A stretch of 64,000 bases of DNA from Lepeophtheirus salmonis (taxonomy: Eukaryota > Arthropoda > Copepoda > Siphonostomatoida > Caligidae), in contig NC_052138.2 in assembly GCF_016086655.4 (NCBI RefSeq), positions 34,173,403 to 34,237,402 of the forward strand, in the 5' to 3' direction. The notes beneath the pieces were generated by a model. The model ran no database searches, was not told the origin of the DNA, and worked only from the letters and a program-made list of their open reading frames with translations. A program made the translations under genes and the position numbers. Positions 11,706 to 24,270 of the stretch are shown piece after piece (position 1 is the stretch's first letter; each line of letters starts with the position of its first letter).

Positions 11706-12599
11706 CAGAGGGTTGATCTTATCCAGTGGTACATATTTTATTATTTTCAATCTGGAAGGACATTGGTTTCCAAATGACAAAGGAGGACAACAATATGTCA
11801 TATTACTGATCAAAACAGGTTGAGACAGTTGGAAAGAGCAAAGAAAATTCTAAATTTTTTCAAGCCCAACAAAAATTTCGCTCAAAATTAATCTCTTTTT
11901 TCGTCAAAAAAAAAATTCACCGATTATGACACTATGAATAAGTAGAACAGCCTTTACATCACAACCAAACATCCAGACAATGTCTCAGCCTCTATGTCAT
12001 TAGTTCAGAAAATCAAGTGCCCAACACAGGCGAAGTTTACTTCCCATTTTGCGAAGAGGAAGTAGCCCCTCAATGCAGAGGCTTTCATCAAACTTCTGGA
12101 TAAGAAAGTGCAACCTTTGGCCAGAGAAAAGTTCAAGGAAAACTTTGCTCTTACTCAAAACAGAGCTCTGTTTCATCGCACCGCTAGGACCCAGACCTTC
12201 CTGAGAGACAACTTACCGGACTTTTAAGACGTCAACATGTGGTCGCCCTCAACTCCAGACGCAAACCCATTGGACTACTCTATCTACGTGCGTCTGTAGG
12301 AAAGGGGGTTGCTACTCTTCACAGGAGTGTCAAGTCTCTAGAGGTGTCAATTAAGAAAGAGTGGACCAAGAACGAGTCTGACTACATATTCAAGAAGATC
12401 TGCGTGGGTTTGGGCCTCGTGCTGGGGCAATTACTAGAGCTGAGAGCTCACATATTGAATAAAAGTTGGGACAAGTATTATTTTAAGATGATTTTATTAA
12501 ATAGCTTTTTCTCAGAATAAAAAAAAACATTTTGTTTAAATTTTACTATTAAAAATTGAAAATTCTTAAAACGTCTACCAATAGATAAAAACAACCCTG
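11706..12599 (+). mobile_element. Mariner element, transposase decayed
   Basis: About 0.9 kb, flanked by TA on both sides, with termini cagagggttgatcttatcca at the left and the complement of acaaccctg at the right end. Broken frames give a transposase C-terminal half: NVSASMSLVQKIKCP, then FALTQNRALFHRTARTQTFL (12148-12208), then MWSPSTPDANPLDYSIYVRL (12236-12295), equal to the family's PPSSPDLNPLD block. The HxxxRTQTFL region marks the second catalytic Asp area, where Asn replaces Asp (TQNRA). The N-terminal DNA-binding domain is missing. Same family as 59398-60268. Confidence 0.8.
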
Positions 12600-12716
12600 T
12601 ATATTATGGGTGACACAATAGTTTTAGAAATTTTCACAAGGAAACAGATGTAACACAAATTTGGTGTATGAAATCTTAGATATTAAACTCCATTTACTTC
12701 TGGGTTTTGAGGTCTT

Positions 12717-12840
12717 AAAGATGAAGAAATTAACAGTTTGACGAATATTTTATAAGAAATATATCGTAAACCAAAGCAATAATAGGTGAGTATAATGCAT
12801 TTTTAAGAAACTATCATTTAGTTTGTCAAAACTTATGTTA
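12717..12840 (+). repeat. Dispersed repeat R5, copy 1
   Basis: Similar to 51820-51945 in the same orientation, sharing aaagatgaagaaat, gaatattt, atatatcgtaaa and a following ataggYRagta stretch. Lies between two mariner elements. Confidence 0.6.
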
Positions 12841-12876
12841 TGTCCTTACGCCTTTCAAGGTATATGGTAATATATA

Positions 12877-14144
12877 CAGGGTAGCAAAATGTGGACTGTT
12901 AATTAATGTTTATCTTCTTATTACAATGAAAAGGTTTAGTGTTTTTTTTTATATTCTTTTTCCACTATCCTTTTTACATAAACAAACTAAACTGATCATA
13001 TAGTCATTTCATCATCATGAGCGAGTAGCAAGCAAAAAGGCAGCACATGTGAGATCTCCTAAATACTAGAGTTGAGGTAATGAAGATAAAGAACATTGAT
13101 AAGTATTCTAGGAGCCTGGTTTTTAAGTTAGCCAAGATGAAAAAAAAAAACCAATGAAGATCTCTCCAGGATGTCAGGAAGTGGAGAGCATCATTTAAAG
13201 AAGGATACGAAGTTCTTGTTAAGCTTGGAGATGAAAATAAATGAGGATCCGTCTAACTCGATGAATCGCCTCGCCAACGACTTATCCATCCCTCCTAGAC
13301 CATTAGGAGGCCTATAAAGCACAACATGGGATTTTTTTGTCACAAGAACCACATGCTACCTTCTGATGGAGGGCATGAAATCCAAGAGGCTCGAAACGTG
13401 CAAGAAATCCTCACATGGATCATGGCAAATTGGTCAATTGTGAAAATTTTCTTGTCAAGAATAGTTTCACAGTAGATCCCTTCCACAACCACCGGGACGA
13501 CCACTGGCTAGCGGAAACAAAAGAAGAGGTCCAAAGGGTTTACCACACCAAATATCTGGCCCAAAAAATGGTCCGTGCTGTTGTGGCCTCTGATGGAAAG
13601 AAGATGCCTCCGTTATTTTTCAAGGCTGGACAGAAAATCAACCGGGAGGCCTACTATAAGGTAGTTAGGTACGACATCTTGCCATGGCTGCAGACCAACT
13701 TACGTGGACTCAGGATGGATCCCCCTTTCAAACGTCTGCAAATTGCCAAATGTTCTGCACAGATAACGTGGTTCGATTCTAGTCCTAAGAGAGATGGTGC
13801 CTTCCTCAGGAAATTTAAACCCGCTGGGCTTTTCTATATGGGACACATTGGAAAGGAAAACCAACAAGACTTCCACCCAAATGTGGACTCACAGACGTCC
13901 TCCATTGTGGATGTATGGGACAGCTTGTCAGATGAGTTAAACACCAACTCCTACATTGGCTTCAGGCGACATGTAAAGGCTATGATGGATAATGAAGATG
14001 GCAATATTGAGTGAAAAAAGTTTTGCAAAAACCTTGTCTACATGTTTTGTTGCCATATTTTTTCTTCCTATTATTGAAAATATAAAGTTATTGATGTATT
14101 TCTAAATCCATCTCTCAAGTCCATGTTTTGCTGCCCTACCCTAC
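12877..14144 (+). mobile_element. Near full-length mariner element
   Basis: About 1.27 kb. The 5' terminus (cagggtagcaaaatgtggac at 12877) and the 3' terminus (complement of 14117-14144, reading gtagggtagggcagcaaaac) are inverted repeats with a 4-base difference. Both sides are AT-rich with TA. It encodes one transposase gene (13000-14014) with the HTH out of frame from the catalytic part. It is the longest and best preserved mariner in the window. Confidence 0.85.
13000..14014 (+). pseudogene. Mariner transposase, frame-broken
   Basis: The N-terminal HTH region (13080-13310) reads in another frame as IKNIDKYSRSLVFKLAKM and DPSNSMNRLANDLS, a family hallmark. The catalytic part is open for 199 codons (13415-14014). 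It has the block NSFTVDPFHNHRDDHWLA where the first catalytic Asp region ends, then VVASDGKKMPPLFFKAGQKI (13583-13642), typical of mariner transposases. The second Asp region is unclear: QITWFDSSPKRDGAFLRKF occupies it. The SPDLNPLD third-Asp block is damaged, and the protein ends DNEDGNIE, the usual mariner C-terminus. At least one frameshift near 13340-13415 separates the parts. Probably inactive. Confidence 0.85.
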
Positions 14145-16004
14145 ATATTTCTTTTTAATTTAAAGTAAAATCTTTATATTAAAAAAAATAGAGAGAGTAG
14201 AAAATTTATGAAATTTGCATAATTTAAAAAAAAGGTTACGTCAAACGTAGCCTTTTATATATATACTTTATAAATCCATTTCCTTGTGAAAATTTCTCAT
14301 AGAATGACCAATATATATTTTTGTACTTAATATTTTTATTAAGGATTGTCACAAAAACATTTTTATTTGTAGAAATAAGCCTCTCATACAATCAAATATT
14401 TTATAAGAGACCGAACTTTAAAAGTATTCATACCTGATTTATTTTCTAACTGATTATAAGAAACCCACAACTAAGTATAAGCTTAAAATCAAACTGAATA
14501 AAAAAATATTCTATCAAGTATTTTTACCATCAAACCCCTCAAGTTAATATTGAGTCTACTGACAAATTAAATATAAATACTTTTGTATTTTGCTCCAGAC
14601 ATCATTTTTTTTACTGTTATTTTATCAAAAATTTTAACAATTTCCTATTTTAAGCATAAGGAACCAGAAAAGTTGAAATATAATATGTGTTTTAGAGATA
14701 TTTTGAAACAGTTGAACTTACATAATAACAATTTTTCACAGCAATAAACTTATTTAGATTTAGATTCTTATTTAAATAACCCAGGGAATGATCACAAGGT
14801 GAATTTTTTTAACAACGAATTTAAGCTAAAGATTAAATTAATCTTTGATCACTAGTATTGTATCGATTAAAAAAAAAACAAGTCTTGAAGTTTTATCATA
14901 AACTTTTCTTTAAATAGACAATATACCTGAAGTTTCAAGTAAGAAGTTTGTGGCTAGAACTAATAATTATTCGTTCTTTCTATTATTCATAATTTTTTTC
15001 ATTTTTATATTCTTCAATCCTAGCCAGGAAAAAAGTAAATAAAATGATAGCTAGAACTGTAGGACCAACTAATCGTTCCTCAGGACCGATTATCGGTAAA
15101 AAAAGAAGATCTGACCCATATCAAAAATATTGGAAGGAGTCCTAGGCCCTAAACAATACCATTGAACACAAAATTCGAAACTCTTTTTCCCTCTATATAT
15201 CTCTTTACAGTAATTCGAGACTATTATCGTTCATGGGGATTATTCATTACCAATACAATTACCAAATTAAAAGTACAAAAAAGTAAAGTATTTTTTAGGT
15301 ATAAGTGTTTTTTATTAATTTAAAATTGGTTTACTGCTTCAATATCTTGTTCTAAACTCGATGTATTCCCTGATTTATGCTGAACATGATGATAAACGAC
15401 ACTTACCTATAACTTATCTATTATTCATGGAAATAGAACCATCATACTTTATATTATAGAAAAATAACACATGTTTTAAAAAAAATGATATTTTAGAAAA
15501 ATACACATCTCCAAGGATTTATGTTCGATTTTGTATTTTTTGAGTTATCATATTTTTTAAGGGGGGGAGGGCTGTACGATCAATAAGGCAATATTATTTA
15601 TTATTTACATGTCTTATAAGACGTCGCACCCTGAAATGAATAATATATATTAATAAAGCAAGATTTGTCTATTTGGATGTGTGTTGACTCCTCATTTTGT
15701 GTCTGTACTTAATATCGTAGAACTTTGTGACTACCAGATCTACCAAATAACAATGTAGCAACGAGAATGTTTTTTGCTCAGTGTCTTCTATTTTTTTAAG
15801 CATACAAAAAAAAGTTAAGATCCCATAAATGTCAAGATGGTCAAATTTGATCAAATTTGATAGTGTAAATAAATGTACTTCTTCGCAAGAACTTCAAAAG
15901 AAGGTATTCCTTATTTTTGGTCAGAGGTAGAGAGATATTTGATGCTTACAAGATAAAGCATTTCTAACACAATAGAATATATCTAATAAGTATACCATAT
16001 TTCA
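14145..16004. other. AT-rich non-coding stretch (GPCR intron)
   Basis: No gene recognised. The minus-strand frame at 15669-15854 shows no motif. The imperfect tandem block tcaaatttgatcaaatttga is at about 15840-15860. Confidence 0.45.
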
Positions 16005-16130
16005 GGTAAAATACCTGGGTCTTTAAAAACATATATATCCGTTGACGAGGTTATGAATGCAAATGAAACAGAATATTATCCAACTGAGTTTCTTAAGTTT
16101 ATGAAGCTACTTGGAATTAGTGTTGTGTAG
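16005..16130 (+). pseudogene. Helitron helicase C-terminal fragment
   Basis: A 41-codon frame without an ATG, ended by TAG at 16128-16130. It reads GKIPGSLKTYISVDEVMNAN, then ETEYYPTEFLKFMKLLGISV. The pattern (YxSxDxV followed by YPTEFLxxxxxxG) matches a conserved segment near the C-terminus of Helitron PIF1-type helicases. The next expected block (PxHxLxLKxGxPIMLLRNL) was not found downstream. Only this fragment remains, so it is a very short relic. Confidence 0.6.
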
Positions 16131-16388
16131 GTCCCAATTTATGCAGTCCAATTTATTTCAGACTTAGGACCGTTTCCATGGGTCCTTCTACTCTAAAATA
16201 ATTCATTCGTGACCATTTCGTTCGAGCTGCTATATACCAAATAATTATTTTTTATGCAAAATTAATTTTTAGGTATAGTCATTAAGCATTGACGATTTAT
16301 TGTGTGTGTATTTTTTTTATAATCAATATTTTATACTTATTAATAACATACATACAAAATGTTCAATGAGCATATATTACATCTGTAA

Positions 16389-16540
16389 CAGCTCATTGAA
16401 GAAGATCTTACTTTTCTAACTTAAACGATTTTTTCTTTTAATAGAATTAAGAAATGTTGACAACATTTTTTAAAGGGGTTAGGCAAGACTGTAGTTGTAA
16501 TATTTTGAGCCACTGATGGACTTCATGGATGGATTAATAA
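16389..16540 (+). repeat. Direct repeat, copy 1 (hAT-derived)
   Basis: About 150 bp similar to 17280-17435 in the same orientation: both carry cattgaagaagat, gatgttgacaacattttnt and atattttgagccactgatgg. The second copy lies inside the minus-strand hAT transposase relic, so this copy is probably a piece of a second, truncated hAT element. Confidence 0.7.
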
Positions 16541-16839
16541 TATATCTAATCGTTTTTAGAAATTAATAAATTTTTTACTCTAATTTATAGTGAAAAGCGT
16601 TTAGACGCAGACACATTTTAATATAATGTCATTTCATAATTTATTCATAAATATTATACATTTTTATATTAGACGGTTAAAAATTAACAGTAACGACTAG
16701 TTAAGTCATAAAGGCAATAAATAAAATTAATTTTTCATATTGCTATGAACTAATCACATTTCTACTAGCTCCTCACTCAATCAATTTCTCGCTTGGTTGA
16801 TAATTCTGCTACCAGAAAAAATAAAACATATGTGTGTTA

Positions 16840-18110
16840 CTTATATTGATCCAATAATTTAGGAAATGAATATTTTCCATTAGTTTTCCACCTTTGCTCC
16901 GAGTTAACACTCGGTGAGTCAACTAATTCTCGAAAATATTCATTCAATTCACCCTGGGGATAATTATTAATTGTTTCCGAAAATAAACAAGAATTTTAGT
17001 TTCTGGCTGTTGTATCAGTGATAGCTTTCTAAAGATCCATTGCATTGCCATCTTTAACGGGGTATTCCACTACATTAGTAGACCCTTCATCTTTTAATAT
17101 AGTTTATTTAGCCTTAGAAATCTCTTCATTAGAATTAAAACCATGTTACTTGAACCTTGGATCGTGTAAGCTCGAAATATGCAAAAATACATATTTTTCA
17201 TTGAAGAAATTTGAGAAACATTCTCCTCAAAGATAAATAAAGATAATTCATAAATAAATATAAATTACTTAATGTGGCACCAGGTCATTGAAGAAGATGT
17301 TGCGTTCTTCACTAAAAATATTTTTTTCCTTGTCACATAATTAAAAGATGTTGACAACATTTTATAAAGAGATAAGGGAAACTGGAGATGGAATATTTTG
17401 AGCCACTGATGGTCTTTGTGGCTTCATGGAACGGCTTTACTAAAAGAAGTACCTCATTTACAATATTCAGCTCAATAGAAGACAAAATGCCAACCTGTCC
17501 TTAAAACATAATGGGTCAATTGCAGTTTTTAAATTAATTACCCTATCATCCATTAAATAAATGAATTCCATCGTGTTTTCATACATTAAATTCGTCTATA
17601 ACTATCTCCAATGTCATATTCAATAATTTTTCCAAAATGGATAGTCTTAGACGGATTCTTCCATATGGCGTTCACAATTTTTATTTTCAATTTATGCATA
17701 CTATTTTTAATTAACGATGCATACACTACAAATAAGGTTAGCATATGAGCAATGCAAGGTAAAGAATTTTATTAATATATTAATAGTCAACTTGACATTG
17801 GCTGCACTATCTGATGTTACAGCAATAAGTTTTATAAAACTTTATATTTGTCTAATACATTCTAAAAGTAAATTAACATAGTTTTTAAAGATATTATACA
17901 CCCTAAAATCATAACCAATCATAATAAAAACACTAACAGCTTCTCCAGCATGGCCATTTTTAAACTCTTTACTTGTCAGAGTTCTCCCAGACGTTATGTC
18001 ATTGATGTTAAGTGTGCAGTTACTCAGATAAAACGTACTCCGGAAATGCTATTTCATCCATCAGTAGTGATGCTCACTGCTTTAGAAGAGTTCCTTTCCT
18101 GCATTATCTA
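16840..18110 (-). pseudogene. hAT-family transposase relic
   Basis: Read on the minus strand in shifting frames. Order of blocks: SKAVSITTDG (about 18050-18085, the first conserved catalytic block), VTAH near 18020, TSDSAANVK (about 17805-17835, second acidic block), LPCIAHMLTL (about 17735-17765, the hallmark CxxH), then ELNEYFRELVDSPSVNSEQR and KTNGKYSFPKLLDQYK (16845-16955), the C-terminal dimerisation region where W/YP/L positions are partly kept. Several stops and frameshifts break it. No BED zinc finger or terminal repeats were identified. Lies in the 12.4-kb GPCR intron, opposite to the host gene. Confidence 0.85.
17280..17435 (+). repeat. Direct repeat, copy 2 (hAT-derived)
   Basis: Partner of 16389-16540. 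Here the segment lies in the middle of the hAT transposase relic, between the CxxH block and the C-terminal dimerisation region. Confidence 0.7.
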
Positions 18111-19685
18111 TTATACATAAAAAATGAAATTGATAAAATCCTCTCATATTCTTGACAACTAAATGAATAAAATTTGTAAATATAATATTTAAAAAAAATA
18201 TTTAGTCGTTGAAAAATAAAAAAATATGTGTTCCTTATTTATTAAAAAAATATTTTTATGAATTTGTACACATACTCAATACCAGCAAGAATGCATTTAC
18301 TTAAAAGGTTAGAGAGGAGAGTGAAAATAATTTCTTATTTTCTTTAAATGTTTTAACTTTGTTTAGTAATTATAAATGATTTATAATATTTGATTACTTA
18401 ATTCATTTAGAGCAAGTATATGTTCTGATAAAACGTTTGAAAAATAAGTACTTCAATTTCCTTTTTCTTCTCCTTTGTTATTTCGGAAATAAACTTTCGA
18501 GATGTTACTGTGTACTATGGATCCAGTCCATGTATAAAATTGATGAAAGTATACCTTCTTGCCGTTCTCAGGGACATAAAATCTTTTACCATCTCAGTAA
18601 CGAGAAGTTTTGTTAATTCCAGATGTTTAAGAGATCTAGTGGTATACGGTTTCTCCTTAGCATGTGTAATTGATGGTTTTTATTCCTGCGCTTAGGTGAT
18701 GAATGGGAGAGTTCATGTGTATTTAGCCTATGTTTTGGTATTGTAGAGCTTGTTAATATTTATTTATTCAACATTTAATCAATAGTAACGTGGTAATTTA
18801 AATTATTCGAAAGATATTCTGACATCCCCTCTTCTACTTCAATGATTGTTGGTTATGGCTTGTTATTGTAGATGGCACTTTTTATGAGAAAAAATGTATT
18901 GTATGAAAACAAAAAACAATATTGAACAAAAATAAAGATAAAAAAGAATATCTCAAAATATTCGTTTATTTAATTTATACACGCAGGTCAATATTTAAGT
19001 CAATTATAACCATTGTATGTACATTTGTGGGAGGAACTAAGATAATCAAGAGTTTCAACTATAGTTTAGAACCTTTATTTGATTGAAGAGACTTATATCG
19101 GCCCTAATATGGTTTTTCAAATAAAATCTGTCAATTTTGTATGATTTTCTTATGACAATCAATTTTGGGGTAATTAAAGTGCAATTTGCGGTGAACCCCG
19201 AGTGTTAATCAGAATTACTTGATCGTAAAAATAGACAATAATTTATATAAGTATCCAAATTTTATACAGATTCAGTTTTGATAGTTTTAATGTTCAAATA
19301 TATAATTTTTATATGGTAGAATAGCTAAAAAATATATAAAAACTTGAAAATTTAGTAAAGATAATGAATATACAGGTTACCATTTTTGAGATGCAAAGAT
19401 GAAACTTTATTAATAAATAAATTATATAATTAAAGCAGACCTATTATATTTAATATAAATTAATGAAGGATTATTTATTCCAACTTTTATTAGTATTTTA
19501 TATTTATGACCTATTGACGTAATGGTCTACATATAATATTTAATACAACGGAAAAATTAATTTTAATTAAATACAAAATGTAAATTACTATTTTATACGA
19601 GAATATTTTACTGAGCATGAAAGAAATATATAGCAAAGGAATTGAATAACCTAAATTTTTTCGAACAACTTCATACTATATAATT
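18111..19685. other. AT-rich non-coding stretch (GPCR intron)
   Basis: Nothing recognised beyond low-complexity AT sequence. The 61-codon frame at 18510-18695 has no family features I can name. Confidence 0.45.
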
Positions 19686-20350
19686 ACCGAGTAGCCCATT
19701 CTAATTGGAACACTTTGAATCTTAAACTTCAAGAAGATTTATAATTAAAAAAATATGCATATATGTGGATGAGCTCTCTTAATGATTAATGTAGCCAACA
19801 TTAGCTTTAATTATAGCTTACAGGCCGTGGCAGTGGGCCAGACACCCACTGAAGATGTAGTCCTCTGTGATGGCCTCTCAGTGCTGGTCTATAGTGGCTT
19901 TGAAGGCTCGGTGTTTAGATAACGGACTTTAGATAACAGGACTTCCCCTCGACGCGCATCGAAAAGGTGTAGTCAAGGTTGTTGGCATCAGTGCTTTGGG
20001 GTATTCAAAAGAGTTCAAAAGGACTCTAAAGAGTCATGCAACGGATAGATGGGCGTCTTTCATTCTTGGTGTCAAAAGTGGCCTCTCTACCCTCACAAGG
20101 CTATTTCCCCCATTTTGTATAGCTCTATGGGCGGTCTAGTGTCAAACCCTGATATCTCTTGTATTAGACCTCATGGAGTTGAGGGGAATTGCTTGTGTTA
20201 TTTTGTTGAACTCCTCCAGGTCTAGTTTGGTATTTTTGGTAGAACCCTTTGAGCCAAAAGTTCCTAGTACATAAATTGACTATATAATGTATAGTCAGAG
20301 TTGAATATTTAACAAATAACTTGCGTTCCGATGTATCTCATTGGACGACA
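19686..20350 (-). mobile_element. Internally deleted mariner element
   Basis: The left terminus accgagtagcccattctaat at 19686 is the same terminal repeat as at 10981-11011 in opposite orientation. A degraded partner lies near 20322-20350. On the minus strand the coding remnant reads LVRVERPLLTPRMKDAHLSV (about 20040-20100), LFRVLLNSFEYPKALMP, then the C-terminal tail region near 19800-19870. As in the copies at 0.5-3.2 and 10.3-11.0 kb, the catalytic core between HTH linker and tail is gone. Confidence 0.75.
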
Positions 20351-20503
20351 CACTCTGGAGAAATTATTCTCTTGAAATCATTGTGCGTAGGTTCTATGTA
20401 AGGAAATATGCATCATCTATATGAACCTAATCTATATACCACAATGTTTGATATACATATTCAGTGCAACTCTATTTGACTTATTACAGAAGTATATATA
20501 TTA

Positions 20504-21055
20504 TGGTGTACGGTAATGACAAAAACTAGGAACTTGGTATCACCGGATAATTTTAATTTTGCATTTTATTCCTCTAAACAAAAAAATAACTATCAAATAT
20601 CCAAAAAAAAAAAAGGTCCTTCATGAACGGGTTTTGATTTGAAAATGTAGAAAAAAATGATTTTTTTTCTTTTTTTTAAATAATCGATTTGAATACAGTT
20701 ACATGATTTGTATTTGATTAAGTATTATAGATGAAAGACATATTTTGCAACAGTGTTTTAACAGTTTTTCTCTAACTTGCCTCAAAGGATGATTATTTTA
20801 GTTCCAATCAATAAATATTCCCTTTTGGTACCCTGTATAACGCACATTTATTCAGACGTTCCTTTTCACTTTTACAACTCAAATCTCGTTTTTTGATAGT
20901 AAGTGTTTGATATATTATTATAAAATATACTTTTGCTGTCCATTTATGCGAAATAAGAAGGCTTATTTTACCAATCTATAGTTTTAGACTACAAAAACTG
21001 TCAATTAAACTATTAAAAATACGAACTTTTATTTATTATTCTTTAATTTAAGAGA
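20504..21055 (+). repeat. MITE-like repeat R2, copy A
   Basis: Begins after TA at 20502-20503 with tggtgtacggtaatgacaaa. It matches 31632-31995 in the same orientation and 32699-32095 in reverse complement. The last part (20930-21030, including tagttttagactacaaaaac and tgtcaattaaac) matches only the minus-oriented copy. Probably a non-autonomous Tc1/mariner-type element, inferred from the TA site and terminus. Confidence 0.7.
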
Positions 21056-22339
21056 TTGAATTGTTTTTATTTAAGTATATTTTTATATTCTATAAGTTTG
21101 ATATTTTTCATTCATCATGAATATTTAATTTCTTATATATATATTTCTTACCGAATATATATATATAATTTCCCATATTTTACTAGATATAGTAAGGAGC
21201 AAAAATTATTTGCAAATATGGTGTGTCAACAGAAAGAAATGTGAAATTCCTGATTTATTTATATACTTTATAAATATCAGGGCTCCATATATCATAGTCA
21301 TATTTATGTCATTTGTGAAACTTATATTCAAATTTCCTGGATAAATTGGGATATTCAATAATGTATTTATTTGTTCAGAGAGAATTTGATTGGCTCTGAT
21401 ATTGTTATTCAAATGGAATATATCATATTTTCTCCTTTCTTAACTAACTTTGTGAGTTTTTACAACTTTTCAAAGGAATTTTGTGGAATGAGGATAAATT
21501 ATGGTCTAATATGGTTTTTGATGAATACTAATTTAATCATTGTTTTTAATCATTAGAAAATAGCTTCGTTTATAAAAAACGAATTTGTAGACCATCTTGG
21601 GAGGAGGGTACTGAGAGCCAAAACCAGTTTACCATTAGGGCGCCTCTAAGCTACAGAAAAGAAGGTAATCCATGACTTCCTCTATCAATATGTGTGTGAC
21701 TGATATAAAAAAGATCAAAGTACTAAACAAAGACATACTATGATTAATAAGCCGAAGTTGAAGTATATCAAGCTCAAAAGAGAAAAATTGAGGCTCATTG
21801 TACAAGCCTACACTGGGTATGGATGGCCCTTTTTTAGTCCACCTAAGCAAGTGGAAGGACATGAGCTCAACGTGCAACGTTGATATGGAAGAGTTACAAA
21901 GTGAAGACCATCTCATCAATAGATGTTCCTCCCTATCTTATGAGAGATATCAAGCACTGAATGAGGAAAATAAAGACGTATATAAAAATTTATGAAATGT
22001 AAAAAAACAAAAAATATTATTGAGCACGATTTTAATGTTAACTAGGTTTTAGAATCTACTGTAGTAGCACAATTACCCCGTTGTGTGATCGTGTTCGTTG
22101 CCTTATGCTTGTACAATTTTATTTTATGTATTTATGGCAAGCAGATAAATATATATTTAGCCAACTAACTAAGATAGCTTCCTTTTCTGTTGATATCTAG
22201 ATTAACAAACATTACATACAAAATATTGTGAATAATTGCTATGTAGCAAGTTCATGTTGAGAGCTGTATTTGTTAGCAACTAGCGGTAGTAGCATTGCTC
22301 ATAATTATTATACGTTGGCGAACAGACTCACTTTGCTAC
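21056..22339. other. Non-coding stretch with one unassigned open frame
   Basis: Mostly AT-rich. The segment 21580-22000 is less AT-rich and carries a 65-codon plus frame (21798-21995), reading MDGPFLVHLSKWKDMSSTCN, then HLINRCSSLSYERYQALNEE. The CN...HLINRCSSLSYERYQ spacing is reminiscent of the Cys/His tail of some LINE reverse transcriptases, but only loosely. Confidence 0.3.
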
Positions 22340-22705
22340 AAAAATATAAATTTGCTGTTTTCATAAAGAAGATAACTCTGCAATAAATCATCAGCGTTAC
22401 TCTACGTTTTTCATAAACACGCCTACACGTAGTTACTCAAAAGTTAGATGTTTTCTCCTCAAAAAGGAAATAATTATCACAACAACTGGATCAAATGAAA
22501 TTAAAGCATTGTGCAGATTGCTAAGCACAACAAAAATACTCGTATCCTAAAAATATTTCAGATTTACAACACTAAATATTTGTACAAGGGATCCCACGAT
22601 TACAAAAAAAAATCTCAGTGCCATTTCCGATGCAATTTTAGTAAAAATTACCGATACCAATTCTTTACTATATTAAATAATATTTAAAAAATACGGCTTT
22701 ACTAT

Positions 22706-23206
22706 CAGGGGAGTCCACAGTATTATACTTTCTGGAGGAAGCTTTGTTTTTTGGAATTTTTTTCAAAAAAAAATATAAAAATTAAAATTTTTTTCAAAAA
22801 AATTTGAAAAATTAAATTGAGTACTTAAAATATACAACTTTTTATATTAATTTTTTTTCAAAAGCTTATAAATATTGACAAAAAAAAATCTTGAAAAATA
22901 TTTCAAAAACTAAGGCTAATCCCAAAAAAATTTCAAACACCTACAGCTGTTAATAAAATACTAAGCTTTTGGGGAAAAAAATCTCAAATCCACAACTGTT
23001 CACAACAAAAAAAAAAAAATTTTTTTTAATTTCAAATATTAAATTTCTAACATAAAATTTTTGAAAAAAAAAATGAAATATTAAAGTTTTCTGTTAAAAA
23101 TTTCAAAAACAGTTAGACAATCAGAGAAATTTTATTTGCGGAAAAAAAAATTAATTAAATTTTATAGTTAAAAGCAAAAATTTTTAATTTGGGAGGTGGG
23201 ATTTAA
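22706..23206. repeat. A-rich repeat, copy 1
   Basis: Starts cagggg followed within 20 bases by attatac, then many variants of a ggaaaaaaatttcaaatatt unit. It ends in aaaagcaaaaatttttaattt and gggaggtggg. The same order of landmarks occurs at 56048-56633, so the two are copies of one element. This copy lacks the 3' terminal segment. Confidence 0.65.
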
Positions 23207-23980
23207 TTTTCATGAACTTAAAAAGTAATAAATAGTTAAATAGCAGTAATAAATCAGAATCGGAATCGTAAAATAAACATTATTTTCCACATGCCGATCC
23301 TTATTCCAGAAAAAAACACCCCCTTCCCAATTCTCATTAATCGTGCCATCTCTAATTTGTACCACACTTTTCTTTCCTTTTTAATATAAGAGTTGAGCTT
23401 TAATTAAATATGTTTGTTTCAAAAGTTCCTCTAAGGTCAATTTCATTATTTTAATTTGTTATGTGTACTCACCTTTTTTAATATAACACGATGAGCTATA
23501 TCTACACACACTCGTTGTCTAAAATGAGTCCTTTACAAACAATCAAGCTTCATAAAGCACACAAATTTTCTTTCATTATTCACAATCGTAGTGTAAAAGT
23601 GTGACTTGCCTGAAATGTTTGAATTTGTATTCTATTTTAGTTGATATTTCTCTTCAACTTTTTTGGAATAAACTTTTTTTTTCTAATATTATGCACAATT
23701 AAAAATAATGCTTTGTAGCTTTACTTGTATAGTTAGAAGCAGCTGGATTTGACGATGTACTATTAATGTGTTAGTATATTGAATATATTACTTTTTTTTT
23801 CTACTTGTATAATACCTTATAGTAGAGTATATATTATCATTAGCTATGAAAGAACCTAGTAATAACTTACCTAAACTGTACCCATAAAATATATTTTTGT
23901 GTACCTTTTGGTTTTTAAATGAAAAGAAACAAAATATTTACGACATTGATTTATTTACACATATATTTTTTTCCCAATAG

Positions 23981-24270
23981 GCTTCATATTTCCTATGTTA
24001 ATGATGAAGAGAGCAAAAAACCTGGTGGACTCAATTTCAGCTCATTTCGTAGATCCTTACGTCGAGGAGTTAAGAATAATTTGAGTAACAATAGTGCAAC
24101 AAATTCATTCAATCATCATTTACGTGAGGCAAAAACAGCAAAACGGTTAGCTGTTGTTGTTGGATTTTTTATAACCTGCTGGTTGCCTTTCTTCATTGTA
24201 TACGTATTAACAGCCTTCATACCAAAGAGTTACTTTCCACCATTATTAGTTGACGGATTCACATGGTTGG
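23981..24270 (+). CDS. GPCR exon: end of ICL3, TM6, start of TM7
   Basis: Class A GPCR exon between acceptor CCCAATAG (ending 23980) and donor GG/GTAAGTGAG at 24271. The first G completes the Arg codon begun by the 11213-11532 exon. The peptide runs RLHISYVNDEES, basic FRRSLRRGVKNN, then REAKTAKRLAVVVGFFITCW, followed by LPFF: the cytoplasmic end of TM6 and its CWLPFF motif (family CWxP), as in receptors for biogenic amines. After extracellular loop 3 (AFIPKSYFPPLLV) TM7 starts with GFTWLG. The receptor would sit in the plasma membrane and couple to G proteins. The ligand cannot be told from this part; the missing TM3 and TM5 would decide it. Confidence 0.93.

Noticed and set aside
12239..12520. 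Plus-strand 93-codon open frame (MVALNSRRKPIGLL…)
   Set aside because: The real coding frame of the mariner relic is a neighbouring one (MWSPSTPDANPLDY from 12236); this is a frame-shifted shadow.
21635..21919. Minus-strand 94-codon open frame
   Set aside because: No motif; overlaps an equally plausible plus-strand frame, neither convincing as a gene.
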